A DNA stretch of 64,000 nt. It comes from Olivibacter sp. SDN3. Its GTDB lineage: Bacteria; Bacteroidota; Bacteroidia; Sphingobacteriales; Sphingobacteriaceae. The position numbers and the translations under genes were made by a program. The stretch covers positions 434,001-498,000 of the forward strand of contig NZ_CP060497.1 in NCBI RefSeq assembly GCF_014334135.1. Direction: 5' to 3'. Positions 47,001-55,970 of this stretch are shown here, in pieces (the stretch's first letter is position 1; each line of letters starts with the position of its first letter). The notes beneath the pieces are model-generated. The model searched no databases. It saw only the letters and a list, made by a program, of their open reading frames with translations, and was not told the DNA's origin.

Positions 47001-47083
47001 AAATTGCAAGCCATGTGTGTACATGCAATGACGATTGCTAAAAGAGCGTAAAACGTCTTATAGCTTTTTTGTTCAGCTATCAT
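44024..47083 (-). CDS. GH106 alpha-L-rhamnosidase lipoprotein
   Basis: The 1019-aa lipoprotein (lipobox HMAC, Cys near 26) matches GH106: the N-terminal barrel motif FVNPPDSVRPGVYWYFMDGNMSKEAMTKDLESMQKAGIGSVVFLE, then the GGLKRLHIDSWEMGAQNWTP segment, YPVYAGHIVES and the conserved AEAFTAQND/YHTFQHQP stretches. The C-terminal part has a galactose-binding-like sandwich (ILIDLGDVKNMARIHLNGKELST) found in GH106. It is a large exo-acting alpha-L-rhamnosidase of the type used on rhamnogalacturonan side chains. It follows susD in the same transcript after 54 bases. Confidence 0.9.
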   Translation of the reverse strand: MIAEQKSYKTFYALLAIVIACTHMACNLETSNSSSIAIEDMRTGFVNPPDSVRPGVYWYFMDGNMSKEAMTKDLESMQKAGIGSVVFLEVNVGVPRGEVDFLSEEWQEGFAHAVKEAERLNIDVILGAGPGWAGSGGPWVAPEASMQHLVGSTIQVAEAANNRRIKLPVPAPKSPYFGEGGFTPELREKWMAYYEDVAVVAFPTPTDEKLIEDIEEKALYYREPYSSKLGVKPRLPSKVNYTDLPDAAISKEGIVDLTDKLLEDGTLNWEVPPGKWTIMRFVSRNNGAVTRPAPTPGLGFEADKLDSAAFRAHLENYVGVLIEKTATGNPSKSGGLKRLHIDSWEMGAQNWTPKFREEFIQRRGYDPLPFYPVYAGHIVESLETSERFLWDLRLTAQELVLAFHANYLKDYSHQHNLKLSIEPYDMNPNSDFDLGAVADVPMAEFWSEGYGFNTVFSVYEAASIAHIGGKSTVPAEAFTAQNDEAWKQYPEVMKNQGDWAFAMGINQFVYHTFQHQPLADSLRPGMTMGPYGVHWDRNQTWWPLVGDYHRYIARCSYMLQQGRTVADILYVTPEGAPQVFTPPSSAVLGNEILPDKRGYNFDGCSPMQLMEATVKDHQIVFPSGASYQVLVLPNVQTMTPAFLNKIKSLIEQGATVIGNPPEKSPSLQGYPACDREVKSISNAIWKKEEITQQWTKEEYGAGKIVWGENLYHGDDLYPNYEIVEDVLNEKGILTDFNASDSVRYTHRTAPDWDLYFVANKTDQAIEIKGAFRSTGENPELWDPVSGEMRQLPEFDIHDGKIVLPLAFEPYQSFFVVFPKANTKADQVIKSSRNFNQLRERMQLNGAWKVAFDAKGTGPQETVLLNELQDWTNHPNDSVKYYSGIARYEKIFDFPEVPKGSRILIDLGDVKNMARIHLNGKELSTVWTAPWRVDITEALKEEDNQLIIEVANLWINRLIGDQQYTDDGVKDGEWPSWLKTNKPRGSQRTTFTTFNPYKTDDTLRSSGLLGPVRILQLRRD

Positions 47084-47137
47084 ACATATTTTATTAGTAG
47101 AAGTCCATTAATCAATTCACCTGCGATCTGTTTATAG

Positions 47138-48658
47138 CTATTGCGGGTTTTGCTCCAATCCATCCAACGTTACCTCAATTTGTGGGATTTGCAATAATAA
47201 CCTATTTTGAGTCACTTGATAAGCGTTGCCGGGAATCGTATTTTTCTGTTGTTTTTCACGCTGTCCGTGTTCATTCATGACTTCTACGGCTTTACCTGAG
47301 CGAACCAAGTCGTACCAACGGTGGTTTTCAAAAGCCAATTCCACTCGTCTCTCTCGTAAAATAGCTTCCCGAAACGATTGCTGATCGCCAATATGCAGTT
47401 CAGGGCGAGCATTACCGGTAGTTTTTGCTGGCAATCCAGCCCTTTCACGCACATTGTTCAATAAATCAAAGGCCTCCCCATTTGCTGCAAAGCCCTGTTC
47501 ATTCAATACTTCCGCCAGCATGAGTAAGACATCGGCATAGCGTAAATAGGGAAAATTATCATCTGTTTGTCCACGTTCTACAAAACCATTGTTATACTTG
47601 ATAATATGCGGGATTGCCACAAAATCACCATCGCTATTCGTATAACCTTCTGCCAATGAGATATCCTTACGTAAATCTCCTTCTTCGTAAGCATCGATCA
47701 TATCTTGCGTGGGAATGTTCCAACCCGCACCGCCCGCCAATGGGGTTTGCGGATCCCCCGTAACCGCACTACCGGAGGTGTATGGAGCAAATTGGTACAT
47801 GAAATTGCTGGCTAACGCAGGTTGGGCACCGAGATATTGAATTTCAAATATAGACTCCCCACCGTTTTTCATTTCGGGAATAAAATTATCCCTATAATTA
47901 GCCAACAATACGTAGCCCATTGCCATTACACTTCTTAACTCCGGAATAGCGTCTTCAAACCTACCCAGCGTAAGATATACTTTTGCTAAAAGTGTTCTAG
48001 CAGCGCCCTCTGTTGCCCTACCTTTGTCGTTGTCTATCAGCCCCGAAGACGCAAAATAGGAAACGGCCGTAGTTAAATCATCTACTATTATCTGGTATAC
48101 GTCGTCCACCGTAGCTCGACCTTCCGAAAGTGCATCTTCAGGAGACTCTGCAGGACTTAACCTGATAGGTACGCCTCCGTATTGCCTCACCAAATTAAAA
48201 TAGTGAAGGGCCCGCAGAAAGCGTACCTCTGCTTGATAATGTAAGCTATTTTCTTCCGGCATTTCCACTTGGTCTATATAATTTATGACATCATTGCACC
48301 TGGCAATTCCGATAAAACTTTGTTCCCAGAAAGCCGCTATTGGTTCAGCGGATGCGTCCGTCAAAAATTGATCGATAAACTCCCGCGGTTGCCTTCCACG
48401 CTCAATGGTGTTATACTGAAAAGAGGTATTATCTGATCGCATTTCGCCAACTTCCCACAGGCTCGATCGCCCTAAATCCATCAGGATATTATAGGCACCA
48501 TTAACCGCTTGTCTTACTTCATCTTCATTGGTATAAAAATCGTCCAAATTAGTTGTTGCTTCAGGATTAAGGTTCAAAAAATCTTTCGTACAGGCATTTT
48601 GTACGACAAGGATCATCATTAAGAAGCCCCATTTGATATATTTATTATAGTGTATCAT
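47138..48658 (-). CDS. SusD/RagB-family glycan-binding lipoprotein
   Basis: The 506-aa outer-membrane lipoprotein has a lipobox (QNAC, then TKDFLNLNPEATT) and SusD features: NDEVRQAVNGAYN, LRALHYFNLVRQYGGVPIRLSP, RGRATVDDVYQIIVDDL, and at the C-terminus RERRVELAFENHRWYDLVRSGK, the RagB/SusD C-terminal signature. With the TonB-dependent partner encoded 12 bases upstream it forms a lid-and-channel glycan importer. Its ligand is presumed to be the rhamnose-rich substrate of the adjoining enzymes. Confidence 0.95.
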   Translation of the reverse strand: MIHYNKYIKWGFLMMILVVQNACTKDFLNLNPEATTNLDDFYTNEDEVRQAVNGAYNILMDLGRSSLWEVGEMRSDNTSFQYNTIERGRQPREFIDQFLTDASAEPIAAFWEQSFIGIARCNDVINYIDQVEMPEENSLHYQAEVRFLRALHYFNLVRQYGGVPIRLSPAESPEDALSEGRATVDDVYQIIVDDLTTAVSYFASSGLIDNDKGRATEGAARTLLAKVYLTLGRFEDAIPELRSVMAMGYVLLANYRDNFIPEMKNGGESIFEIQYLGAQPALASNFMYQFAPYTSGSAVTGDPQTPLAGGAGWNIPTQDMIDAYEEGDLRKDISLAEGYTNSDGDFVAIPHIIKYNNGFVERGQTDDNFPYLRYADVLLMLAEVLNEQGFAANGEAFDLLNNVRERAGLPAKTTGNARPELHIGDQQSFREAILRERRVELAFENHRWYDLVRSGKAVEVMNEHGQREKQQKNTIPGNAYQVTQNRLLLQIPQIEVTLDGLEQNPQ

Positions 48659-48670
48659 CGTTTTATCAAT

Positions 48671-51600
48671 TTAAAAAGAAACATTTAAGCCAAGGGTCAT
48701 CATCCTGGGTAAGGGGTAGCTCGTCCAATCCACACCAGGAGCCAACGCCAGATTCTGCCCCGGATTATTAGGATCATTCATCGAAACAATATCCGGATTC
48801 GCACCACTATACTTTGTAAATGTTACCAGGTTCTGAATGCTTCCATAAATTCGGGCATGCTGCAAAAAACCTACTCTACCCAACAAATTCTTAGGGAATG
48901 TATAACCGAATGTCAGGTTTTGTATTCTTAAAAAAGAACCATCTTCTACCCATATTGAGCTATTTTCCCGATAGATCTCCCGTGCACCGTTGGTTGTAGG
49001 TGTGATCCCATCTCCCGGATTTTCCGGGGATCTCCATCTATTTAAAATATTACGATCAACATTAAATATACCATCGATATTATATAAGTATTGATAAGCT
49101 TGCCTGAGGAGCTGCCCGCCCTGTGAGCCGGTAACTACGATATTTAGGTCAAAATTTTTATAATTAAATTGATTGGTTATACCGAATGTAAAATTGGGTT
49201 GCGGGTTTCCGATGATGTCGAAGTCATTTACAGGCTCAATGACGCCATTGCCATCAACATCACGGTATTTTATAGACCCTAATACAGAGGTAACATGTTT
49301 TGGTGAATTGTCGAAATCATCTGGTGTTGCATAAATACCATCCGCAACATATCCAAAGAATTGTCCGATCGGGTGTCCTACTTGGGTGATATGTGTAGGC
49401 AAACCGGACCCACTGCGTCCGCCAAAGATCGGATCGTTATTTTCATTGAGTGCAAGCACTTTATTTCTATTCAATGCAATATTAAAATCTGTTGTCCATT
49501 TGAATTCACCTATGAGGTTTCTGGAATTCACCGCAATCTCCAAACCGCTATTCCGAATACGTCCGGAGTTCACAATAGCGGTAGAGAAACCAGATGAAAG
49601 AGGAATCTCTGCATCAAATAACATGTTTTGTGTTAAGCGGTTATAGGCATCTATGGTAAAGTTGAGTCGGTTATTAAATAAGCCGAGATCTATCCCGATA
49701 TCCAACTGCGCAGACTCTTCCCAGGTCAGACCCGGATTTCGGAGTGAGTTGATAATCCTCCCCCCGCCCAATACACCGTCAAAAGCGTAGTTGGCACTGC
49801 TAATATTCGATAAATACGTATAGTTACCAATATTGAAATTCCCTGCCAGTCCATAACTTGTCCGTAATTTAAGGTCGCTCAGCCAAGACTTACCCTTGAG
49901 GAAGTCTTCTTCACCTAAGCGATAGGCCACAGCGGCAGAAGGGAATGTTCCATATTTATTAGCGGTACCAAAACGTGAAGAGCCATCCCTTCGAATCGTT
50001 CCTGTAAATAGCCATTTGTCTTTTAATGAATAATTCACCCTAGCAAGATAAGATAGGAGGGCCCACTCCTGTATATCCTGATCCCAGGATTGGATGAGTG
50101 CAGCATCATTAATCGTTTCTATTTTATCATCCGGATAATTTGTTGCATTGATCTGGATCATTTCATTTCTTTCCTTCTGGGCAGAAACACCTGCGACCAC
50201 GTCTATACGATGACCAGGTGCGATCTCTTTGTCGTAAGTCAGCAAAAATTCCGATAACCAGTTAAAATTAGATGATCTATTGGTACCAGAGTTGGCTACA
50301 TATGTTTCGGGAGGAGCATTGACGCCACCAACAAAACTAGGGTTAAACACAAAACCAGAAGACGTACTATAATCAACATTAAAATTATAACGTGCTTTCA
50401 ACCCTTCCAACACCTCATATTCGGCAAATGCTCCACCAAGGCCTCTAAAAACCTTATTGGTATTACCACCAAACTCCAGCTTGTTCAAGGGGTTTGGCGC
50501 TCCAAACATATCCGGCGAGGTGATATACGGTGTTCTGTTGCCGGAGGCGTCGTGCACCGGTATCAGCGGGCTCAGCCATAAGCTACTGGTAATCACATCT
50601 GTAAAACTATTCTCAAAATCGTTCAACCGTTGTGTACTATAGGTGGGTGCTAATGTTACCCCTATTTTAAACTTTTCTCCAATATCACTATCGATATTTG
50701 CTCTTGCCGTGATCCGCTCGAATCCGGTATAACGTAGCGTCCCTTCTTGGTTTAAATAACCTAAGGAAAAAGCATATCGTGCATTTTCTGATCCACCATT
50801 TACACTCGCGTTGATATTACTTTGCGGCGCCGTTCGGAAAACCTCATCATACCAATTGGTACCCACACCATATTGGTTGGGATTACGGTATGCCTCCGGG
50901 ATATCCTGATCGGTGGCTACCTCTCCTCTCGACGCAAAGGCATCTTCAATCATTTCCCTTCGAAACTGTGCGAATTCATGTGCGTTCAACATATCCGGAC
51001 GTCCTTTCCGGGGCACCTGCTGGACTCCGCCAAACAGGCTTGCTTGCACCCTAGGAGCGCCGGTTTCTCCTTTTTTTGTTGTGATAACCACTACCCCATT
51101 AGCACCTCTAGAACCATATATTGCTGTAGAAGAAGCATCCTTAAGCACAGTAATAGATTCTATATCATCTGGATTTAAAACATTTAGCGGATTGGAAGCC
51201 CTTCCCTCTGAACTTGTTAACGGAAATCCATCCACCACAAATAAAGGGTCGTCACCCGCCCCGATAGAGCCCGAGCCCCGGATTTTTATAGAAGACCCTC
51301 CTCCGGGGGTACCCGTTATCGTCCGTATCTGAACACCTGCAACTTTTCCTACCAATTTCTGGTCAACCCCAGGTACCGGTATATCCTGAATGGCCTCCTG
51401 CGAAACGGTACTTACTGATCCTGTAAGATCCCTACGTTGTTGACTACCGTAACCAATGATTACGACTTCATCCAACCCCTCGGAAGTTGCCTCCAAAAAA
51501 ACATCTACTTGTTGACTATCTCCTATAACTACCTCCTTCTCCGCATAGCCCATATTCCTAAAAATAAGGGTATTCCCTTTTTCCACTTCTATAGAATAAG

Positions 51601-51787
51601 CACCACTTGCATCCGTTGTGGTACCTTGCTGTTCACCTTTGAGAAGGACAGAAACTCCAGGAACTGGCCCTTGACTATCCGATACAAGGCCAGAAACAAT
51701 CACCTTCTGTTGAGCTAAAGCGTTAAAGCAAACGAAAACAAAAAACAAGAAAATCCCCTTTAGTCGCTTATTTTTGACATCATACAT
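48671..51787 (-). CDS. SusC/RagA-family TonB-dependent outer-membrane transporter
   Basis: The 1038-aa transporter has a signal peptide, an N-terminal carboxypeptidase-like domain (KVIVSGLVSDSQGPVPGVSVLLKG, about 26-105), the TonB-box/plug start LDEVVIIGYGSQQRRDLTGS, the plug with FVVDGFPL and YGSRGANGVVVITTKKG, and the 22-strand barrel. There is no STN signalling domain, so it does not itself drive an anti-sigma relay. It begins a transcript with susD, GH106, GH78 and the further glycosidases downstream. A 164-base gap with a palindrome precedes it. Confidence 0.95.
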   Translation of the reverse strand: MYDVKNKRLKGIFLFFVFVCFNALAQQKVIVSGLVSDSQGPVPGVSVLLKGEQQGTTTDASGAYSIEVEKGNTLIFRNMGYAEKEVVIGDSQQVDVFLEATSEGLDEVVIIGYGSQQRRDLTGSVSTVSQEAIQDIPVPGVDQKLVGKVAGVQIRTITGTPGGGSSIKIRGSGSIGAGDDPLFVVDGFPLTSSEGRASNPLNVLNPDDIESITVLKDASSTAIYGSRGANGVVVITTKKGETGAPRVQASLFGGVQQVPRKGRPDMLNAHEFAQFRREMIEDAFASRGEVATDQDIPEAYRNPNQYGVGTNWYDEVFRTAPQSNINASVNGGSENARYAFSLGYLNQEGTLRYTGFERITARANIDSDIGEKFKIGVTLAPTYSTQRLNDFENSFTDVITSSLWLSPLIPVHDASGNRTPYITSPDMFGAPNPLNKLEFGGNTNKVFRGLGGAFAEYEVLEGLKARYNFNVDYSTSSGFVFNPSFVGGVNAPPETYVANSGTNRSSNFNWLSEFLLTYDKEIAPGHRIDVVAGVSAQKERNEMIQINATNYPDDKIETINDAALIQSWDQDIQEWALLSYLARVNYSLKDKWLFTGTIRRDGSSRFGTANKYGTFPSAAVAYRLGEEDFLKGKSWLSDLKLRTSYGLAGNFNIGNYTYLSNISSANYAFDGVLGGGRIINSLRNPGLTWEESAQLDIGIDLGLFNNRLNFTIDAYNRLTQNMLFDAEIPLSSGFSTAIVNSGRIRNSGLEIAVNSRNLIGEFKWTTDFNIALNRNKVLALNENNDPIFGGRSGSGLPTHITQVGHPIGQFFGYVADGIYATPDDFDNSPKHVTSVLGSIKYRDVDGNGVIEPVNDFDIIGNPQPNFTFGITNQFNYKNFDLNIVVTGSQGGQLLRQAYQYLYNIDGIFNVDRNILNRWRSPENPGDGITPTTNGAREIYRENSSIWVEDGSFLRIQNLTFGYTFPKNLLGRVGFLQHARIYGSIQNLVTFTKYSGANPDIVSMNDPNNPGQNLALAPGVDWTSYPLPRMMTLGLNVSF

Positions 51788-51825
51788 AAAACTGTTTTGG
51801 TTTTTATTGGTTAAACAATACGGTT

Positions 51826-51844
51826 CATTTCCTAAATGGAAATG
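51826..51844. promoter_or_regulatory. Palindrome upstream of the second susC, candidate operator
   Basis: CATTTCC, a 5-base spacer and GGAAATG form a perfect 7+7 inverted repeat 39-57 bases upstream of the susC start. It is well placed for the GntR-type regulator encoded at the far end of the locus, but I see no second copy with which to build a motif. Confidence 0.4.
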
Positions 51845-51951
51845 ATGTAAAATAACCTAATAATGTCAGCAGCAGCAACCTGTACCATCCTGAAATCCGT
51901 CATGTACTATGCTGGTAAATCGATAAGCAAACACCATTCGGGGGACTGATG

Positions 51952-53130
51952 TTATTTAACAAAAGCCTTTTTTAACACCTCCAAATAACCCGTTTTGTGC
52001 AAGGTATCCGGTTCCAGATAACTTCCTTCAGACCATTCATTCCAGGCGTTGATGGTAATAAGTTTTGGCTGATCGGGATGTGTGTCGATATAATGCTTTG
52101 CCTGCTCCACGTATTTTGAAAATTTCTCTGGTGCTGGATTGCTGATATAATCAGCCTTAAATAGAAAACGGGGATTAGCGTCCCATCCAACCGTTAGATT
52201 AGGGAAATAGGGTATCGAAAAATCAGCACTAAAATCAGACCACATCGCTGTGGCCGCATCAGCCCATTGTTCATAATCACCGGCAGGATTTTGTAAATGA
52301 GCCCAACAATAGTTTGTTAAACTATTAAATCCAAAGAAAGCAAGCACTTCATCCTGGCTCTCGATTTTATCGCCGGGTACCCCGCTGATCGTGGCAGGTA
52401 ATTCAGACCAAAGAATACCCTGTAAATGTAAGCCTGGAAAGCCCGCTTCAATCGTTTTTCGTCTAAAATCATCCAGAGCTTCCTTCGTTTGTTCCGATCC
52501 TCCAAGCCCATCGATGAGTGTATTGAGTTCGTAAATACAGAACACCGGTTCACCGTTTATTTTATAATAGGAAGGGTTTTTAAAATACTTATCGATGATC
52601 CGATCTACCACGATATCAAATTGTTTTCGGTCGACCCCACCTTTCCAGATAACCGAATCGATGCGCGGATTGTCAACGTCCCAATAAGTGGTGGCGTCAT
52701 GGTTAGCCCACATGATATAAAAGTTCATCCTCTCCCTGTTAGCTTTGAGAAAACCTTCGTTAATACAATCTTCAAGAAAAGGCTCTCCTTCGTACCAATA
52801 CCAGTCGAATATAAAAGTATTCACGCCATGTTCAACGGCTGCTTCAATTTTCGTATCCATATCCTGCGGATTTGCTTCATCCAAATATCCCCAAACCGGT
52901 ATTTTAGGCTGAAGATGTCCTTTTTCCTTGGGCGATGCGTTGTAAATAATTTCCCATTCCCCCTTTTTATCTGGGAACAGAAATTCTGCGCGTGGTTCAT
53001 AATGATAGGCTGGCCAGTAAAAAGCTGCAACATCGTATTCCTGGGCGGTTCTCTGTTTATCCTTACAGGCCAGAAAAGTTCCTATAATTACCAGGAACAT
53101 CAGTATACCAAATCCGGTGTTGGGTTTCAT
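51952..53130 (-). CDS. WbsX/GH99-like glycoside-hydrolase-fold lipoprotein
   Basis: The 392-aa lipoprotein (lipobox FLAC, then KDKQRTAQEY) has the WbsX-type TIM-barrel related to GH99: VAAFYWPAYHYEPRAE, FIFDWYWYEGEPF and the C-terminal INAWNEWSEGSYLEPD, which is the family's hallmark motif. GH99 holds endo-alpha-mannosidases and endo-alpha-mannanases, but the WbsX branch includes proteins of different or unproven activity, so the bond cleaved is open. The frame extends to 53190, which would overlap the upstream GH78 gene; the ATG at 53130 gives a proper lipoprotein signal and leaves 28 bases. Probably acts on the same glycan as its neighbours. Confidence 0.82.
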   Translation of the reverse strand: MKPNTGFGILMFLVIIGTFLACKDKQRTAQEYDVAAFYWPAYHYEPRAEFLFPDKKGEWEIIYNASPKEKGHLQPKIPVWGYLDEANPQDMDTKIEAAVEHGVNTFIFDWYWYEGEPFLEDCINEGFLKANRERMNFYIMWANHDATTYWDVDNPRIDSVIWKGGVDRKQFDIVVDRIIDKYFKNPSYYKINGEPVFCIYELNTLIDGLGGSEQTKEALDDFRRKTIEAGFPGLHLQGILWSELPATISGVPGDKIESQDEVLAFFGFNSLTNYCWAHLQNPAGDYEQWADAATAMWSDFSADFSIPYFPNLTVGWDANPRFLFKADYISNPAPEKFSKYVEQAKHYIDTHPDQPKLITINAWNEWSEGSYLEPDTLHKTGYLEVLKKAFVK

Positions 53131-53158
53131 ATTTTCGTTTATAAAAAGTTTTATTCCG

Positions 53159-55957
53159 TTAGAACGCATATCTTCCCGCTTCAAGTTCATAGGAGATTAC
53201 CCCGTTCCGCGATCCGAGTTTTTTTATGAATGGGTTTTGCTCGTCTATATTAACCCTTTCCGTGTCTGCTATTTGTAATTCGGCCGTACAATTTGGTGGA
53301 ACCGTTATATCCAAAAGCAGCTGCTCATTTTGCCTTTTCCATTTCAACCTGATAAGCCCCGCCGGAGCATCAAAGGTCGTTTCCGCCCAAGACAATTGTG
53401 ATGCTGATAAGGCCGGTGGCCGGACAATAAATCGACTATAACCAGGCCTTTTTGGATCTTGCCTAATACCTCCCAGACCATCAATATACCAGGCTCCCGG
53501 ATATAAATAAGAACTATGCAGCAGCGAATGGCCCGGCAAATCTTTTTCCCACATTTCCCAAATGGTAGTAGCGTCATTCGCTTTCATGTATCCCCAGCTT
53601 GGGTAATCGGTTTGAGAAGTCATTGCATAAATCAGATCATCTCGTCCTAATTCACGCAGTAATTTAAACAGTATAGCTCCCCCAGTAATCCCTGCATGGA
53701 TATGACCATTTTTTTTCACCAATATTTCTTGTTCCAAACGATGCAATACCTGTTCACGTAAATTGTGAGGAACCACCTCTGCCAAGAGCGCGGCCGCCAA
53801 ATTCGTCATGGAACTATCTGCGTAACTATTATCCGTAGCGTTAAAGAAACGATCGTGAATAACTTTACTGTACTTATCTGCCTGACTTTCCCAGTGTTCT
53901 GCCTCAACATCCTTACCGATGACCCGGGCTATTTTAGCGGCAGTGCGTAAATTATATACCCTATAGCTATTGTTTAAGCATAGCGTTTCCAGTTTATCAT
54001 TATTCATCCCTTCTGCTGTCGCATTTGGCCATAACCAATCGCCCAGGAAGTCCCATGCTCCGCCGTATCGTTGCAACATGCCCTCTTTGGTATGGGTATC
54101 CAAAAATGAAAGCCATCCGTTGATTAGTGCAAAGTTTTGTTCCAGTATCCGCTCATCTCCATACTGCTGATAGGCAACCCATGGTAAGGTTACAACAATA
54201 CCACCCCAAGCTGGCCCACCTCCTCCTGCATAAGTAGGTGCAGTATGTGGTAAAACACCGTTATTTAATATTCTTCCACCCATGACCGCTTTTCGTGCAA
54301 AAGTGGTATCGTACATATTTCCTACAACTGTTTCCGTACCACTAACATCCCTCCAATCTTCCATCCATTTTGTATAGAACGCACCCATATGATAGTTCAG
54401 CATACCTGTTTCACAGGTGGCATGGGCATCACCGCCATAACCAAGCCGCTCTCGTTGCGGACAATCTACAATATATCCTCCAAGTGAAAGGTTTTCAAAT
54501 GTCCATCGCACTTTGTTGTATATCCAATTTTGTAAGGAATCCGAACACTTAAAACTGCTTGCCGATTGTATACCGGTGCGCACCAGCCATCCCCTGATAT
54601 CCGTTAATTTTGGTTTACTTTTTAAACCCTTGATGGTGATCCACCTTCCAGAGCTATAATTAAACCGGTTACGGAAGGTCCCTTTTCCTGATTTTCCGAT
54701 GATATAGGCACTATGCAGGCCGAAGGTCATATCGTCCTGTTCCCGTTCACTGTATAAAAAACTTACCGTATCCCCGGGTGTACCTGTAACGTTCACCTCG
54801 GTCCACCCAGCAAAGTTCACCCCCATATCTACCCGATAACTACCATCAGGCCGCTCTTCGATGGCTAAGGGTACGATTTCATCCAACAACTGGTTTCTCT
54901 CCACCTGCTGTGCAGACAAGCTAAGTTTTGGCGCATACACTGTCGCCGGTTTCCAGGTAGATTCATCGCATGCCACCTGGTTCCAATCGTCCACCTCTCC
55001 ATTGGCATCCCATAACTCGCCGCCCATTCGGTTGAAATCCCAAGTACCTAAAAGTTTATTCGGACTGGGATGCGTTTTCCAAGTGTTATCTGTTTTTAGG
55101 ATGAAATCAGGCACTGCATCTGCACCGGGCACCTGATCACCAAAGATAGCAGCTTGTGCAATGACAATAAGGGTATTCGGTCGATGATCGGCTATATAAG
55201 CACCATGTATAGACCACGACGTACCCAGCCAGATAGCCACCACGTTTTTACCTTTTTTTAATGCTGGCGCAATATCATAAGCTACGTATCGCGCCCTTTT
55301 GGTGTGGTCGGTTGCCGCAGGAGCCATCACGTCATCTCCTACCTTTTTACCGTTCACATAAACTTCATGAAAGCCTATCGACGCCACAAACAGCGTAGCC
55401 TTTCCAGGTTTAGACTTGATTTCGAATGTTTTACGCAACCAAGGATCTACAATATTACAGTCGTCCTGCGATGGGTCATAGAGCTGATCGGTTCCGATCC
55501 ACTGCCCTAGCCATGCACTTTGCTCAAATAGCCCCGTGCTCCAATGTGCTGGTTCGCTCCATGAAGAGACCTTCCCCTTTTCATCCTTCACCGCAATTTT
55601 CCAATAGTATTTCCGATCAGCCTGCAGAGGTTTTCCTTCGTAAAGAATCTGCTGCATCTGCCCGGAATTTTTCCAATCAGAGTCCCACATATCCCCTTGT
55701 TCCTTTGCCAACAGTTTTTCCTCTGAGGATACCAAAATCCGATAGGCCGTTTGTCGCTGGCCATAGGCGGTGGTATCTGAAGCCTTCAAAGTCCAGCTAA
55801 ACCGAGGCTGTTGCTCGTCCATACCAATAGGATTAATCAGGTATTCATATCGGAGGTCCTTGGGCACAATCGTACTCCTTTGGGCGAAGGCGATTCGTTG
55901 TCCGCATACATTCAGAATAATAAATAAAAGGAAAGTTTTTAAATAAAGCCTACTCAT
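53159..55957 (-). CDS. GH78 alpha-L-rhamnosidase (full length)
   Basis: The 932-aa exported enzyme has a signal peptide (cut near IAFAQ), an N-terminal Ig-like domain (LRYEYLINPIGMDEQQPRFSW), the rhamnosidase_N domain (LRKTFEIKSKPGKATLFVAS; VYVNGKKVGDDVMAP), the (alpha/alpha)6 barrel and the C-terminal sandwich. The catalytic loop DCPQRERLGYGGD gives D498, E503 and D510 with the spacing of the structurally known Bacillus GH78 enzyme. It differs strongly from the 41188-43908 enzyme, so the two probably have different acceptor specificities. It is 13 bases downstream of the first GH71-like gene. Confidence 0.93.
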   Translation of the reverse strand: MSRLYLKTFLLFIILNVCGQRIAFAQRSTIVPKDLRYEYLINPIGMDEQQPRFSWTLKASDTTAYGQRQTAYRILVSSEEKLLAKEQGDMWDSDWKNSGQMQQILYEGKPLQADRKYYWKIAVKDEKGKVSSWSEPAHWSTGLFEQSAWLGQWIGTDQLYDPSQDDCNIVDPWLRKTFEIKSKPGKATLFVASIGFHEVYVNGKKVGDDVMAPAATDHTKRARYVAYDIAPALKKGKNVVAIWLGTSWSIHGAYIADHRPNTLIVIAQAAIFGDQVPGADAVPDFILKTDNTWKTHPSPNKLLGTWDFNRMGGELWDANGEVDDWNQVACDESTWKPATVYAPKLSLSAQQVERNQLLDEIVPLAIEERPDGSYRVDMGVNFAGWTEVNVTGTPGDTVSFLYSEREQDDMTFGLHSAYIIGKSGKGTFRNRFNYSSGRWITIKGLKSKPKLTDIRGWLVRTGIQSASSFKCSDSLQNWIYNKVRWTFENLSLGGYIVDCPQRERLGYGGDAHATCETGMLNYHMGAFYTKWMEDWRDVSGTETVVGNMYDTTFARKAVMGGRILNNGVLPHTAPTYAGGGGPAWGGIVVTLPWVAYQQYGDERILEQNFALINGWLSFLDTHTKEGMLQRYGGAWDFLGDWLWPNATAEGMNNDKLETLCLNNSYRVYNLRTAAKIARVIGKDVEAEHWESQADKYSKVIHDRFFNATDNSYADSSMTNLAAALLAEVVPHNLREQVLHRLEQEILVKKNGHIHAGITGGAILFKLLRELGRDDLIYAMTSQTDYPSWGYMKANDATTIWEMWEKDLPGHSLLHSSYLYPGAWYIDGLGGIRQDPKRPGYSRFIVRPPALSASQLSWAETTFDAPAGLIRLKWKRQNEQLLLDITVPPNCTAELQIADTERVNIDEQNPFIKKLGSRNGVISYELEAGRYAF

Positions 55958-55970
55958 AATATCTCGTTTA

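Noticed and set aside
52489-53229. 246-residue plus-strand reading frame over the GH99-like gene
   Set aside because: Lies antisense to a well-supported gene, has no recognisable domain and no start context; shadow of codon usage.
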